Source: JBDRNO01 sp043811005 (lineage in GTDB: Bacteria > Bacteroidota > Bacteroidia > NORP154). Taken from it: a DNA stretch of 40,007 nucleotides. The stretch lies in the NCBI GenBank assembly GCA_043811005.1, contig JBDRNO010000127.1, positions 1 to 40,007 on the forward strand, written 5' to 3'. The notes beneath the pieces are model-generated. The model worked only from the letters and a program-made list of their open reading frames with translations, did no database searches and had not been told where the DNA came from. A program made the position numbers and the translations under genes. This document shows, one piece after another, positions 1-9,712 of this stretch; the first letter of the stretch is position 1, and each line of letters opens with the position of its first letter.

Positions 1-43
1 ATAAATCACAATGCTCAAAAACTCAATGACCAAAACTGTTTCG

Positions 44-103
44 GTCATTTGATAATTGATATTTGGAATTTATTTGTGATTTGTCATTTGTGATTTGGTG
101 CTT
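44..103. repeat. AT-rich dispersed repeat of TTTGTGATTTG type
   Basis: The 425 bases before the first gene hold no convincing coding region. This part is built from variations of GTCATTTG, TTTGTGATTT and GATATTTGGAATTT. From memory, such strings are common between genes in Bacteroidota genomes, but this was not checked. Further on, two similar 23-base stretches (129-151 and 221-245, sharing CTAATTATTG) form another loose direct repeat. Confidence 0.5.
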
Positions 104-259
104 CATTTTATGCAAACCTTGATTTTATGGACAGACTCTAATTATTGTATGTCTATAAAGTCAGTCTTTCAAAAAAAATGCAGGATAAAACTTATTATCT
201 TTGTTCCATATTTTAAAGTGTTTGACAGACACTAATTATTGTTATCAGTAATTTTGAAA

Positions 260-402
260 CCAGAAACCAGAAATCAATTGACAGTTGACAATAACTATGA
301 CTATAACTATGACAATGACAAATAACTAATATTTAATATCTAATATCAAACATCTAATATCCAGTATCCAGTAACCAGCAACCATCATCCAGAAACCAGT
401 AA
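260..402. repeat. degenerate 7-bp tandem array (CCAGTAA family)
   Basis: Consecutive heptamers are visible: CCAGAAA twice at 260-273, then at 361-402 CCAGTAT, CCAGTAA, CCAGCAA, CCATCAT, CCAGAAA, CCAGTAA. Between them the sequence keeps a loose 7-base rhythm (CTAATAT-like units around 327-360). The array ends 24 bases before the start codon of the first gene. Related heptamers recur at 8183, 15182, 20528, 21867 and 32754, some inside genes. Confidence 0.75.
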
Positions 403-425
403 CAAATATCATTTCTCTATAAACA

Positions 426-3362
426 ATGTTAAAAAAAATACTCCTTGCACTTTTATTCATAATATTTTTATCAGCTCTGACTGCTGCATACTTTTATTTT
501 AGGCGTGTAAGCATCCCACCAGCCAAGATCATTAAAGCAATCCCTGCCAATGCAGCGCTTATTATTGAAAGCAGGAACATATCAAACACAGGAAAAAAAC
601 TTTCTGAGGCTTCCGCATTCTGGAAAGATCTATTATATATCGAGTCTGTCAGGAAATTAGATATGGATATAAGATTGCTCGATTCAATATTAACGGCAAA
701 CAAACAAGCTGCCGAACTAATCAATAGCGAGTCAACCTTTATTTCCATTCATATGACCGGGGCAAACAGCTTCGATTTTCTTTATGTGTTCGGATTGCAA
801 AACAGGGCACAAATATCATATGTAGATGAGCTAATAAAAAGAGTTGCCGGGGATTTGGGGCTTTCCCCAAAGGAATCATTTTACTCAAAAAGAATATATG
901 ATAAAGTAACCATCAACGAAATCCAATTGAATTCGAAGAATGGGTCAAGTAACCCCATGTTCGAATCCGAAACCTTTTCTTATACTTTTTTACAGAACAT
1001 TTTTATCGGCAGTTTCAACTCATTGCTTGTAGAGGACGCTATCCGCCAGTTAAATACCGGTAAGTCTTTGCTTAATGACAGATCATTCAAAAAAGTGAAA
1101 AAAACAGCTGGCAGCAAGTCTGATGCTAATATATATCTCAATTATGAAATATTTCCGCGTTTTCTCGGTTCATTTCTTAACCCGGCGAGTAAAAGATACG
1201 TACAACTGCTTTCTGATCTGGCAAATTGGGCTGAAGTTGATGTAAAGATCAAGCCCGATGCAATTATGCTAAACGGTCTTACTTTTACCGATGATTCTAC
1301 AGATCAATACATGAACTTATTTATTAAGCAGGAACCTCAAAAAATTGAACTAACCAAAATACTCCCAAGCAATACGGCTGCTATTTTGTATTTCGGGGTA
1401 AATAATTTCAAGGTGTTTTATGAAGATTATAAAGTATATCTTGAGAACACAAATAAGATATATGACCATAAAAAGAAAATTGACAAGATCAATGCAATGT
1501 ATAATATTGATGTTGAACACGCCCTGCTTTCATGGATGGGCAACGAATTTGCAATAGTATATACCAGTCAGAGCCATCCTGATCCGGGTATTGTGCCAGG
1601 GCAAGAAGCAAAAGCCAGTTATAACGCTTATGCGGTCTTTCGCATTTTAACCAAGGGGGAAGAGAGCATGAAAAATGTTCAGAATACTTTAGAAGGAATT
1701 ATTGAAGATATTTCAAAGATACCGGATATCAATCCCGAACTCGTTGAAAACACCCCGCTTACCAACGAAACTGTAAGTTTAGAGAAAGAATTCAGGGACC
1801 ATACGATCGGGCTTATCAACCTGCCGGATGTCTTGCAGACCTTGTTAGGACATGCCTTCAAACCAATCAAAAACAACTTCTATTCAATTATCCATACTGA
1901 AAATTTTGGCGACTATGTCGTTTTTGGTAACTCAATTGCCTCTCTTAAAGGTTTTATTAACGCTGATCTGTCTGGGAATACTCTATTAACAGATATTCAT
2001 TATAATTCATTTGCCGATAATATTTCATCTAAAGCCAATTGTTATTTTTTCTTTAATATTCCCGCGTCTATTGATCTGTTAAAAACATTCACCGGTGATG
2101 CCTTTTCAGAAAGCATTGACTCCAACAAGGTGTGCCTCAAAAAATTTGAAGCAATAGCTATACAGCTTAGCTCTGGCAACCTGCCGGCTTCCTTTGGATT
2201 TACCAATAGTACAAGGACAGGCAAGATGTTTTATACCAATGCTTATTTGAGCTACAACCCCGGCTATAAAGAAAAAACACAATCGTTCCGGCAGGCAAAA
2301 CTCGATACATCAATATGTAGCCAACCACAAATTGTGTTTAACCACTATACCAAGGAAAAAGAAATATTCCTGCAAGACAATGCCAACAAAATATACCTGA
2401 TTGAAAATTCGGGCATGATATTATGGAAAGAACAACTCCCCGGGAAGATCATAAGTGATATTTATCAAATTGACGTCTATGAAAATAATAAACTGCAATT
2501 GCTCTTCAACACAAAAACACATATTTATTTGATTGACCGAAAGGGAAAAAGTGTAGAGAATTACCCAATAAAGCTCAAAGCTCAGGCAACAAATGGAATT
2601 GCTGTTTTCGATTACGATAAAAACAAAAAATACAGAATAATAATTGCCTGTAATGACAACAATATTTATAATTATGATAAAAACGGTGAAATTGTTAAAG
2701 GATGGGAATTTGACAGAACCAAAAATACTGTAGAAGCTAATATCAAACATTTCAGTGTCAGTGGTAAAGATCACATTGTAATTATTGACAAGAAAGGTAA
2801 GGTATATGTTGTTGACAGAAGTGGTAAGCCCCGTATAAAAATTACAAAACAATTTAACTATCTAATCAATAACACCTATTTTATTGAAAAAGCAAAAGAT
2901 ATATCAAAGTGCAGGATATTAACAACCGACTCAACAGGTAAGGTGATCAGTATCTATTTTAATAATAACACTGATAGCTCTGAATTCAATTCTTTTCTTT
3001 CCACCCCGTTTTTCATCTTTGATGATATTAATAATGACGGAGCTAAAGACTATATCTTGTTAGATAAAAATCAACTGTACATATATAACAGAGACAAATC
3101 CTTGATTTACAGCTACATATTTGATCACGACATTAGTCATAAACCTTTTATTTTTTCCTTTCCGGAAAATATAACCAGGATAGGTGTTGTATCTGATAAA
3201 ACAAACGAATTGTTTTTATTTGATCCTGATGGAACATTGTACGGTGGATTTCCCATGTATGGAAATACTCCATTCAATATTGCTGGTAGCATTAAAGGAA
3301 CTGAGGATTGGCTTGTAACGGGAGCTGAGGGAAACTTTATATATATTTATCCGGTGAAATAA
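426..3362 (+). CDS. membrane-anchored protein, DUF3352-like front and propeller-like rear
   Basis: 978 residues. One hydrophobic segment near the N-terminus (about residues 4-23, followed by YFRRV) suggests an inner-membrane anchor or uncleaved signal with the rest in the periplasm. The first half (about 30-620) resembles Bacteroidota DUF3352-type proteins, which begin with an 'IPANAALIIES' type strand and contain no known catalytic motif. The second half (about 630-978) has repeated blades of the kind 'IYLIENSGMILWKEQLPG', 'IYLIDRKGKSVENYPIKL' and 'IYNYDKNGEIVKGWEF', as in quinoprotein/WD-type propellers, with a Ca-binding-like 'DDINNDGAKDY'. Starts with ATG directly after a repeat array. 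No linked gene on the same strand before 3970. Function unknown; the family resemblance is a judgement by eye. Confidence 0.8.
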   Translation: MLKKILLALLFIIFLSALTAAYFYFRRVSIPPAKIIKAIPANAALIIESRNISNTGKKLSEASAFWKDLLYIESVRKLDMDIRLLDSILTANKQAAELINSESTFISIHMTGANSFDFLYVFGLQNRAQISYVDELIKRVAGDLGLSPKESFYSKRIYDKVTINEIQLNSKNGSSNPMFESETFSYTFLQNIFIGSFNSLLVEDAIRQLNTGKSLLNDRSFKKVKKTAGSKSDANIYLNYEIFPRFLGSFLNPASKRYVQLLSDLANWAEVDVKIKPDAIMLNGLTFTDDSTDQYMNLFIKQEPQKIELTKILPSNTAAILYFGVNNFKVFYEDYKVYLENTNKIYDHKKKIDKINAMYNIDVEHALLSWMGNEFAIVYTSQSHPDPGIVPGQEAKASYNAYAVFRILTKGEESMKNVQNTLEGIIEDISKIPDINPELVENTPLTNETVSLEKEFRDHTIGLINLPDVLQTLLGHAFKPIKNNFYSIIHTENFGDYVVFGNSIASLKGFINADLSGNTLLTDIHYNSFADNISSKANCYFFFNIPASIDLLKTFTGDAFSESIDSNKVCLKKFEAIAIQLSSGNLPASFGFTNSTRTGKMFYTNAYLSYNPGYKEKTQSFRQAKLDTSICSQPQIVFNHYTKEKEIFLQDNANKIYLIENSGMILWKEQLPGKIISDIYQIDVYENNKLQLLFNTKTHIYLIDRKGKSVENYPIKLKAQATNGIAVFDYDKNKKYRIIIACNDNNIYNYDKNGEIVKGWEFDRTKNTVEANIKHFSVSGKDHIVIIDKKGKVYVVDRSGKPRIKITKQFNYLINNTYFIEKAKDISKCRILTTDSTGKVISIYFNNNTDSSEFNSFLSTPFFIFDDINNDGAKDYILLDKNQLYIYNRDKSLIYSYIFDHDISHKPFIFSFPENITRIGVVSDKTNELFLFDPDGTLYGGFPMYGNTPFNIAGSIKGTEDWLVTGAEGNFIYIYPVK

Positions 3363-3441
3363 ACCCTGATTTTCCTCTATTACACAATTGGAGAAATAGA
3401 TATATTTTTCAGCGGAAAATAATTTAATGAAACGGAGAGTG

Positions 3442-3532
3442 GGAGAGTGGGGGAATCGGTGTGCCTGCATACCAAAGACCCCAGTACGGGATATAGGTGT
3501 GCGTCACCGTATCTTCGATTCCCCCCTTCTCC
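3442..3532. repeat. imperfect inverted repeat with 17-bp arms
   Basis: The left arm at about 3442-3457 (GGAGAGTGGGGGAATCG type) and the right arm at 3516-3532 match at about 15 of 17 positions when one is reverse-complemented. The loop of about 58 bases also has CGGTG and CACCG near its ends. It lies just after the first gene and could help end transcription, but there is no clear run of T directly after it. Confidence 0.5.
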
Positions 3533-3731
3533 GGTTCTGTTTTTATTATTTCTTAAACCAATTTGCTTTTTAGTATTTTTTAATTCACCATTATACTATT
3601 ATATTAATAAGGGGCAACCAATAGAGTCATTTCTCGTCTTAATGATAACTTGATATTCTTTATTTTTATCCCTTCAAGTAAATTAACGTTAGTTTAAGTT
3701 AAATAAATTTGTTACTGTTCAGGATATCACA

Positions 3732-3907
3732 GGGAGATTCCTCACTTCGTTCGGAATGACAATAGTATCATAAATAATGAGGGGAAGGAAAGGACGTGGC
3801 GCTTTGATAAGAAAAAAAAATTATTATTTCATGCCATGCGCCACGTCCTTTCCTTCCCCCGATGATAATAAGCACCATGTCATTCCGAACGAAGTGAGGA
3901 ATCTCCC
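3732..3907. repeat. nested perfect inverted repeat (29-bp and 22-bp arms)
   Basis: The outer arms 3732-3760 and 3879-3907 are perfect reverse complements over 29 bases. The inner arms 3781-3802 and 3838-3859 are perfect over 22 bases. The outer arm contains CATTCCGAACGAAGTGAGG (right side), a string I recall as a widespread repeat in bacterial genomes, though this was not searched. The structure looks like a small non-coding mobile or palindromic element. Confidence 0.85.
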
Positions 3908-3969
3908 GAATAAACCAACTACCTGAACAGGAACAAAAATTTAATGCTAATCCAAAACCCATATTTCAG

Positions 3970-5169
3970 ATGAAAAAGATACTGTTTTTTGCTTTGATAC
4001 TTAGTCTTCCAATTATTTTGATTATTCATTCATGCGTAAAAGACGAATACGATCTGGACATGCTGGCAGAGCAGGAATGGAAGCCGGAAATCGCTATTCC
4101 ATTGATTCATGCATCGCTATCTTTAAGAGATATCCTTGATGATTATGACAACGAGGAATTAATAGTTGTTGACCATAACACGGGGTTTTTAGCTATAGTG
4201 TATAAAGGTACGATATTGTCAAAAAAAGCCAGGGAGTTGCCCTTCTTCCCTCCGGATTCTTCTGTAATTCATGGATATGCAGGTCAGTATACTGATACTC
4301 TGACAGTTGATTCTGTGGACTTGAATCTTGAAATTTATAATAAGGTATTGAGCGGCAGTTTCTATTTTGAAGACCCGAAATTAACAGTAACTTTTGTTAA
4401 CTCTTACGGTGTACCTATCAATCCTGTTTTTACTACTTTTGAAGCATGGTCATCCATAAACGGAAAAATGCAAATAGAATTGGACGGGAACACAGTTCCT
4501 ATTCCTATAGCCCTTTCTCCCCCACCAACTGTTGAAGGTCAGAGTACTACAACCATCTATGAGTATGATAAAAATAATAGTAATATTGAAGATGTCCTGA
4601 TGATCTTGCCGAGATATATCTATTATGCAGTAATTGCAACAATAAACGACCCGCCTATGCTCCCAAACTTCATGACAGATTCAAGTGTATTGAGCGTTGA
4701 GGTTGAGATTGAACTTCCACTATATGGTTATTCCAACAAATTTGTTCTGCAGGATACCCTCCCTTTTGATTTTGGCATTGAAGTTCCTGAGATGGTGGAA
4801 TCTGCAATATTCAATGTGAATGTCTATAATGGTTTCCCCGTAGATGTTATTATGCAACTTTATTTTATGGATTCAACACTAACAATACTCGACTCCTTAA
4901 TATATGAAGATGACAAGCAGATAATGAGTTCAGGAGTTATAGGGCCTGCACCGGCTCTAAAGGTTATTCAATCAACGCACAGGCTCACTACTATTACCGT
5001 TGATGATAAATCAAGGATTGATGATATTGCTGAAGCTAGTCAAATGATATTCAAAGCGGAATTAACAACTCCCGGTGCCCCTCATTCCAATGTGAAATTT
5101 TATGCTGATTATGACCTTGAGGTTAAACTGGCAGTAAGGGCTAAATTAAAAAATATTTCTTTTGATTAA
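3970..5169 (+). CDS. putative outer-membrane or periplasmic lipoprotein
   Basis: 399 residues. The N-terminus is a clear lipoprotein signal: a hydrophobic stretch ending in IIHSC with the lipid-modified Cys at residue 22. An acidic start follows (CVKDEYDLD). The remainder is mostly beta-strand-like with no catalytic motif that I recognise. It precedes the DUF5723/OmpA gene by 97 bases on the same strand, so the two may be co-transcribed and the products may act together at the outer membrane. Function unknown. The gap between the two genes contains a GGAGCGAAGCGATAG segment that looks repeat-like. Confidence 0.85.
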   Translation: MKKILFFALILSLPIILIIHSCVKDEYDLDMLAEQEWKPEIAIPLIHASLSLRDILDDYDNEELIVVDHNTGFLAIVYKGTILSKKARELPFFPPDSSVIHGYAGQYTDTLTVDSVDLNLEIYNKVLSGSFYFEDPKLTVTFVNSYGVPINPVFTTFEAWSSINGKMQIELDGNTVPIPIALSPPPTVEGQSTTTIYEYDKNNSNIEDVLMILPRYIYYAVIATINDPPMLPNFMTDSSVLSVEVEIELPLYGYSNKFVLQDTLPFDFGIEVPEMVESAIFNVNVYNGFPVDVIMQLYFMDSTLTILDSLIYEDDKQIMSSGVIGPAPALKVIQSTHRLTTITVDDKSRIDDIAEASQMIFKAELTTPGAPHSNVKFYADYDLEVKLAVRAKLKNISFD

Positions 5170-5266
5170 ATCAACGATTAACGAAATGGAGCGAAGCGAT
5201 AGTTATCTGTATCGGGGAACACCTTTAAGGAAAATAATAAAGTGAGCAATCTTATACGAATTTAAT

Positions 5267-8122
5267 GTGAAAAAATCCTTAATCTGTGTAATCTTTTTAT
5301 TAACCTGTGAAATCGGTGTTTCCCAGCAAGATCTTACTCTTTATAACATACATGCTATTCCCCAACTCAGGTACACCAATCCCGCATTTTCACCTGCATG
5401 TAAATTTCATATCGGATTACCTGTTATTTCATCAATCTATCTGAATCTCAATCACAACGGATTTGTTTTTGCCGACCTGGTTGAAAAGAGAGCATTTGAT
5501 TCTATTTATATTAACATGGATAATGTTATTAATAAGTTAGAAGAAACAAATTACCTGTCAGCAGCAGCGCAGGTTGACTTGCTTTCATTTGGATTTAAGG
5601 TAAAGGCGAACTATTTCTTTTTTAATATAACCGAAAAGGTATTTATCCGGTTCAGCTACCCTAAAGACCTGGTAAAATTATTCTGGAAGGGGAATGCGGT
5701 ATTTATTGGCGAAACCGCAGATTTTAGCGGGATTGACATAAATGCAACCCATTATCGCGAACATGGCCTGGGAATGTCAAGAGACTTAAATGAGAAATTA
5801 ACTATTGGGGGTAAACTCAAGTATCTATACGGAATGGAAAATATTTCCTCCGAAATAAGTGAGTTAAGTCTTTATACAGCGCCAAATACTTATGAACTTA
5901 CTGGAAAAGCAGATTTGCTTATTAATGCTTCCGGGTCATTTACTGACTCTCTTGTAGCTTTTGAGACAGGGGATTTGCTCTATAAAAACAAAAATAATGG
6001 ATTTGCAATTGACCTTGGCGCTGCTTATAAACTGAATGACAAATTTTCCTTTTCAGCAAGTCTTATAGACCTTGGATATATCAAATGGAAAACAAATGTA
6101 AAGAACTACACTACCGAGGATGCTTCTTTTACTTTTAAGGGTGTTGATTTAAATACATTTATTGGCTCTTCAGAGACCGATCCTTTTGGAACGATAATAG
6201 ACTCACTTAAAAGCGCTTATGAAGTTCAGGAATCATCATCAGAGTACAAGGATGGCTTAACCCCGAGGGTTTATCTCGGAGGGGCCTATAAATTAAATGA
6301 GAATAATAACATCGGGTTACTGCTCCAGGGTGAAATTTTCAGGAAATCGCTTTATCCCTCATTGACAGTATCATTTAATAATCAGGTAGGCAGATGGCTT
6401 AGTTCATCTTTAAGTTACTCAATATTAAACAGAAGTTATAACAATATAGGTTTGGGTCTGTCGCTGAACCTGGGGTTTTTTCAAATATATGTTGTAAGCG
6501 ACAACTTGCTGTACCTGTTTAATCTTGTCAGGGTAAATAATATTATTTTGCCTTATAAAGCAAAAAATGTTCATTTACGGACAGGGATCAACTTAACCTT
6601 TGGACGAAAAGAAAAAGACCGCGATAAAGACGGGATAATTGATAAAAAAGATGAATGTCCTCAGATTGCCGGGCCTAAAGAATTTAACGGCTGTCCTGAT
6701 AGCGATGGCGACCTCATTGTTGACATACATGATGATTGTCCTGATGACCCCGGTTTGCCCGAATATAAAGGTTGTCCTGATAGAGACGGTGATAAGGTTA
6801 TTGATAAGGAAGATATCTGCCCGGATACATTTGGAAAGATTGAAAATAAGGGCTGTCCCGTTAAATTATATCTCCTCGACTATTTAGGAGACACTTTAAT
6901 GACTGCCGCTTTAAATGATGAAGGATTTTTTGTTTTTGAAAAACTTCCCGATCAAAAAGAATTTATATTCGAGCTTAATGCTGAAAATACTGAATTAATT
7001 GATGAAGTGCAGATCATGAATAAAAACAAAGAAGGCATGGAAGAAATAATCACTGCAGTTAAGGATCCTTCAGATGGGTACTTCAAATTTTTCGTATTTG
7101 AAGTATTGCCTTATGAAGAAGACAAATTATACCTCATAAATGAAGAGGGTGATACATTAATGATAGCACTTAGAAATAAAGAGGGCTTCTTCGTTTTCGA
7201 AAATCTACCGGCTGACCAAAGTTATTTGTTCTTGCTTGATACCAAGGACACTGAATTAACTGATGAACTGCTAATACTTTTAATTGATGAAAAGGGAGAA
7301 GAAACTGTGATCGCGGCAACTAAAGAGGAAGCAAATCGCTTTAAATATGAATATATTCCACGATTCGATGAAAGCAAGCTCACTTTGGTAGAGGAAGTGG
7401 ATGTTCCTGTGATATTGGAAGAAGAGGAAAAAAAGATCCTGAAAACCGCTTTTGATAATTTGGAATTTAACTCCGGTAGTGACGTAATAAGGTTCAAGTC
7501 ATATACTTATTTGGAAGAATTAAGCAAGCTTCTTTTAATAAAACCCCAATGGCATATTAAGCTATCAGGACATACTGATAATATAGGCGATGAAAAAGCC
7601 AACTTGTTGCTTTCCAAAAGACGGGTTGAGGCTGTTAAAAGGGCTATAGCGAAAAGCGGTGTTTCTCCTGACAGAATTATTACCAGGTATCATGGAGAGA
7701 CACGCCCAATAGCCGATAACTCTACAGAAGAAGGCAAGCAGAAGAACAGGAGAGTGGAAATGCTGATCATCCAGGGTCATATTGAGGATTTTGACCTCGA
7801 AAGCCAGCCCGGCATGGAAGAAATGCCAACGGATATAATGAAAGAAAGTGTACAGGGGATTGTTTATAAGATCCAGATCCTCGCTTCCAAACAACCAACC
7901 TACTTAACCCCTGTAAACTTTAAAGGTGTTGAAAATGTTGAAGAATACTATCATAAGGGTTTGTATAAATATACAGCTGGTGAATCAACTGACTATGGAT
8001 ATGCAAATACCGTATTAGTTACACAAATGCGCAAAAAAGGATTTAAAGAGGCATTTGTTGTTGCCTTTCAGGACGGGGAAAGGATATCTGTGAAAAAGGC
8101 GTTGAAGATGTTGGAAAAGTAA
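5267..8122 (+). CDS. DUF5723-like barrel, TSP3, OmpA and SPOR-like multidomain envelope protein
   Basis: 951 residues, GTG start (an overlapping ATG at 5265 is out of frame). Signal peptide MKKSLICVIFLLTCEIGVSQ. About 20-445: DUF5723-like outer-membrane barrel (QQDLTLYNIHAIPQLRYTNP start). About 448-535: three thrombospondin type 3 Ca-binding units of the kind DKDGIIDKKDECP. About 536-720: two similar repeats of roughly 90 residues (LYLLDYLGDTLMTAALNDEG and LYLINEEGDTLMIALRNKEG). About 735-845: OmpA peptidoglycan-binding domain with the diagnostic SGHTDNIGDEKAN and KNRRVEM. About 865-951: SPOR-like end (YKIQILASK and GFKEAFVVAFQDG). The protein probably links the outer membrane to peptidoglycan. 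The combination is unusual; a T9SS-related role is inference only. Confidence 0.85.
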   Translation: MKKSLICVIFLLTCEIGVSQQDLTLYNIHAIPQLRYTNPAFSPACKFHIGLPVISSIYLNLNHNGFVFADLVEKRAFDSIYINMDNVINKLEETNYLSAAAQVDLLSFGFKVKANYFFFNITEKVFIRFSYPKDLVKLFWKGNAVFIGETADFSGIDINATHYREHGLGMSRDLNEKLTIGGKLKYLYGMENISSEISELSLYTAPNTYELTGKADLLINASGSFTDSLVAFETGDLLYKNKNNGFAIDLGAAYKLNDKFSFSASLIDLGYIKWKTNVKNYTTEDASFTFKGVDLNTFIGSSETDPFGTIIDSLKSAYEVQESSSEYKDGLTPRVYLGGAYKLNENNNIGLLLQGEIFRKSLYPSLTVSFNNQVGRWLSSSLSYSILNRSYNNIGLGLSLNLGFFQIYVVSDNLLYLFNLVRVNNIILPYKAKNVHLRTGINLTFGRKEKDRDKDGIIDKKDECPQIAGPKEFNGCPDSDGDLIVDIHDDCPDDPGLPEYKGCPDRDGDKVIDKEDICPDTFGKIENKGCPVKLYLLDYLGDTLMTAALNDEGFFVFEKLPDQKEFIFELNAENTELIDEVQIMNKNKEGMEEIITAVKDPSDGYFKFFVFEVLPYEEDKLYLINEEGDTLMIALRNKEGFFVFENLPADQSYLFLLDTKDTELTDELLILLIDEKGEETVIAATKEEANRFKYEYIPRFDESKLTLVEEVDVPVILEEEEKKILKTAFDNLEFNSGSDVIRFKSYTYLEELSKLLLIKPQWHIKLSGHTDNIGDEKANLLLSKRRVEAVKRAIAKSGVSPDRIITRYHGETRPIADNSTEEGKQKNRRVEMLIIQGHIEDFDLESQPGMEEMPTDIMKESVQGIVYKIQILASKQPTYLTPVNFKGVENVEEYYHKGLYKYTAGESTDYGYANTVLVTQMRKKGFKEAFVVAFQDGERISVKKALKMLEK

Positions 8123-8182
8123 AATAGTAATTGAACCATCCGCTGGTATTTGAAAGCGCTGACTAACTGTAACGAATGATGA

Positions 8183-8196
8183 CCGGTAACCAGCAA
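8183..8196. repeat. two heptamers of the CCAGCAA family
   Basis: CCGGTAA followed by CCAGCAA, matching the array at 361-402. It lies in the 124-bp space between two convergent genes. No convincing terminator hairpin was seen there. Confidence 0.4.
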
Positions 8197-8246
8197 CCTT
8201 CCTTATTCCCGGATTAAATATATTTAAAGAATGGCAGGTAGTAACT

Positions 8247-9203
8247 CTAGGCTTCCTTTGCAGGTTTCCTCTTTCTCAACCAAAGCTGTTGTCCAACCCT
8301 GGGTTTATCATCTTCAGCCATTAGATTGTTCTTATAGAGATGTTTTAGCTTGATAGCGTATTTTTGAGAAATATCCTGCATTGTTTCACCAATCTTAACT
8401 ATGTGGTAATCAAATTGTGCTTTCTTTCGTTTGGGTTGAAGATAAATTACCTGTCCGGGCTTTAACCTGTCATTCCTTTTCAAGTCATTGTATTTGAATA
8501 TCTGCCAAAGCATCAAATCCAAATTATTAGCTATTTTAAAGTAAGTATCCCCTTCCTTTGCAATAATATATTTGACCCTGTTATGCACCATAACAGACCT
8601 GCCTTTTAACATCGGCTTGCTTGCATATTCTTCCGGCTCTGGTATAATGGAGGGCATTTCATTAACCTTGTCATATTCATATAGCTTGTATTTTTCAATA
8701 ATATCAATGAGCAGTTGAGGATATTTCGGATTGGTGGCATAACCCGCTTTTTTCAGTCCCTCTGCCCACCCTTTGTAATCAGTCTTTTTCAGCTTAAACA
8801 AAAGAGCATACCTCGAACGGTTCCTTAAGAATTCCGAATGATCATTGTAAGATTCCAAAACAGAGGAGTATTTTCTGAAGCATTCATCTTTAGTATCATC
8901 ATCCTGAATAAAGGTCAATCCTTCCCAGCCCTTATGGCATTTTATCCCAAAATGATTGTTAGCATACACTGCCAAAGGGCTGTTGCCATTAGCCGATTCA
9001 AGCATCCCCTGGGCAAGCGTGATACTTGCAGGAACATGATGCATCAGCATTTCCTTAATAGCATCGTTCTTGTATTTTGCAATATATACTTCAGGAGTAT
9101 TTTTATATCCCATTGGCTGGGCATCAGATATTGAATATTGCAAAATGAATAGCAATATTAAATAAATTGTTCTTAAACGGACGAAAAAAAATAGTTTACT
9201 CAT
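8247..9203 (-). CDS. glucosaminidase (GH73-like) with two LysM domains
   Basis: 318 residues, secreted (signal ending ISDAQ at about residue 29). About 45-175: GH73-type beta-N-acetylglucosaminidase domain with ITLAQGMLESANGNSPLA, where the Glu after GML is the expected acid catalyst, followed by NNHFGIKCHKGW and the YNDHSEFL motif. About 208-255 and 265-312: two LysM peptidoglycan-binding domains (YIIAKEGDTYFKIANNLDL; YHIVKIGETMQDISQKYAI). It should cleave the glycan backbone of peptidoglycan in the periplasm during wall remodelling. Transcribed towards the OmpA-domain gene and divergently from porU, hence probably a single-gene unit. Confidence 0.92.
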   Translation of the reverse strand: MSKLFFFVRLRTIYLILLFILQYSISDAQPMGYKNTPEVYIAKYKNDAIKEMLMHHVPASITLAQGMLESANGNSPLAVYANNHFGIKCHKGWEGLTFIQDDDTKDECFRKYSSVLESYNDHSEFLRNRSRYALLFKLKKTDYKGWAEGLKKAGYATNPKYPQLLIDIIEKYKLYEYDKVNEMPSIIPEPEEYASKPMLKGRSVMVHNRVKYIIAKEGDTYFKIANNLDLMLWQIFKYNDLKRNDRLKPGQVIYLQPKRKKAQFDYHIVKIGETMQDISQKYAIKLKHLYKNNLMAEDDKPRVGQQLWLRKRKPAKEA

Positions 9204-9712
9204 TACACGAAATGTATTTCATAATGCATCTTTCACGTATTATAATTTACGCATATGTGCTCAATCAGGGACTCTGTCCAAAGGAGTAAGCTGGAGTATA
9301 TAACTGTATACAATATACGCAAAGTACAAAAATAGAACATTACATTAATCGTTAATACCGGTTCTGTATTTAAGTTATTCACAACCTATTGTTAATGGCT
9401 AATGGTAGGAAGTATTGGGGAGTGGAAATAATAAGTATGGCGTGTGTAAATAATGATTGTATAATCTGCGGCTCAAAAGCAATAATTGTTTATGGATACC
9501 GTTTGGATTATTATAAGTTCCTGTTTTTATTCAAAATCAAGTTTATAATAAAAACCGCTTTCATCGGAAAAAATAAGTTTTTACAATTTTGATACAAATC
9601 GGCAACTGCCAACTTGTCTATTAATACCAACCAAATTATCGATCCCGATATGTATATGGATTGGTTAGTTGGCTTTTTTTTAAGTACCTGGATCATTTAT
9701 AATTCTTCAATT
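9204..9712. other. 509-bp intergenic region between divergent genes
   Basis: Must hold promoters for the glucosaminidase (minus) and porU (plus). A TATTTTTG sequence on the minus strand (9327-9334) fits the Bacteroidota -7 consensus TAnnTTTG, but no -33 partner was found at the right spacing. Short open frames here (for example 9389-9592) have no signal peptide, motif or start context and are not called. Confidence 0.4.

Larger units (their letters stand above)
3363..3969. other. 607-bp intergenic region with two large inverted repeats
   Basis: No convincing gene. It holds two hairpin-forming elements, listed separately (3442-3532 and 3732-3907). A possible -7 element TAAATTTG sits at 3704-3711 with no clear -33 partner. 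If used, it would put the second inverted repeat in the 5' leader of the lipoprotein gene at 3970. Confidence 0.5.

Noticed and set aside
260..402. Could the heptamer array be a CRISPR?
   Set aside because: Units are 7 bp and degenerate with no spacers of constant length, and no cas genes are nearby.
3447..3653. 68-aa open frame on plus strand
   Set aside because: It overlaps an inverted repeat and has no signal peptide with a matching mature part, no motif and no start context; likely chance.
3768..3962. 64-aa open frame on minus strand
   Set aside because: Lies across the nested inverted repeat; its peptide (FVRNDMV) is just the translated repeat.
9614..9712. Upstream TTG extension of porU
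   Set aside because: Would put 33 residues with a second hydrophobic stretch before a normal signal peptide; the ATG at 9713 is the better start.
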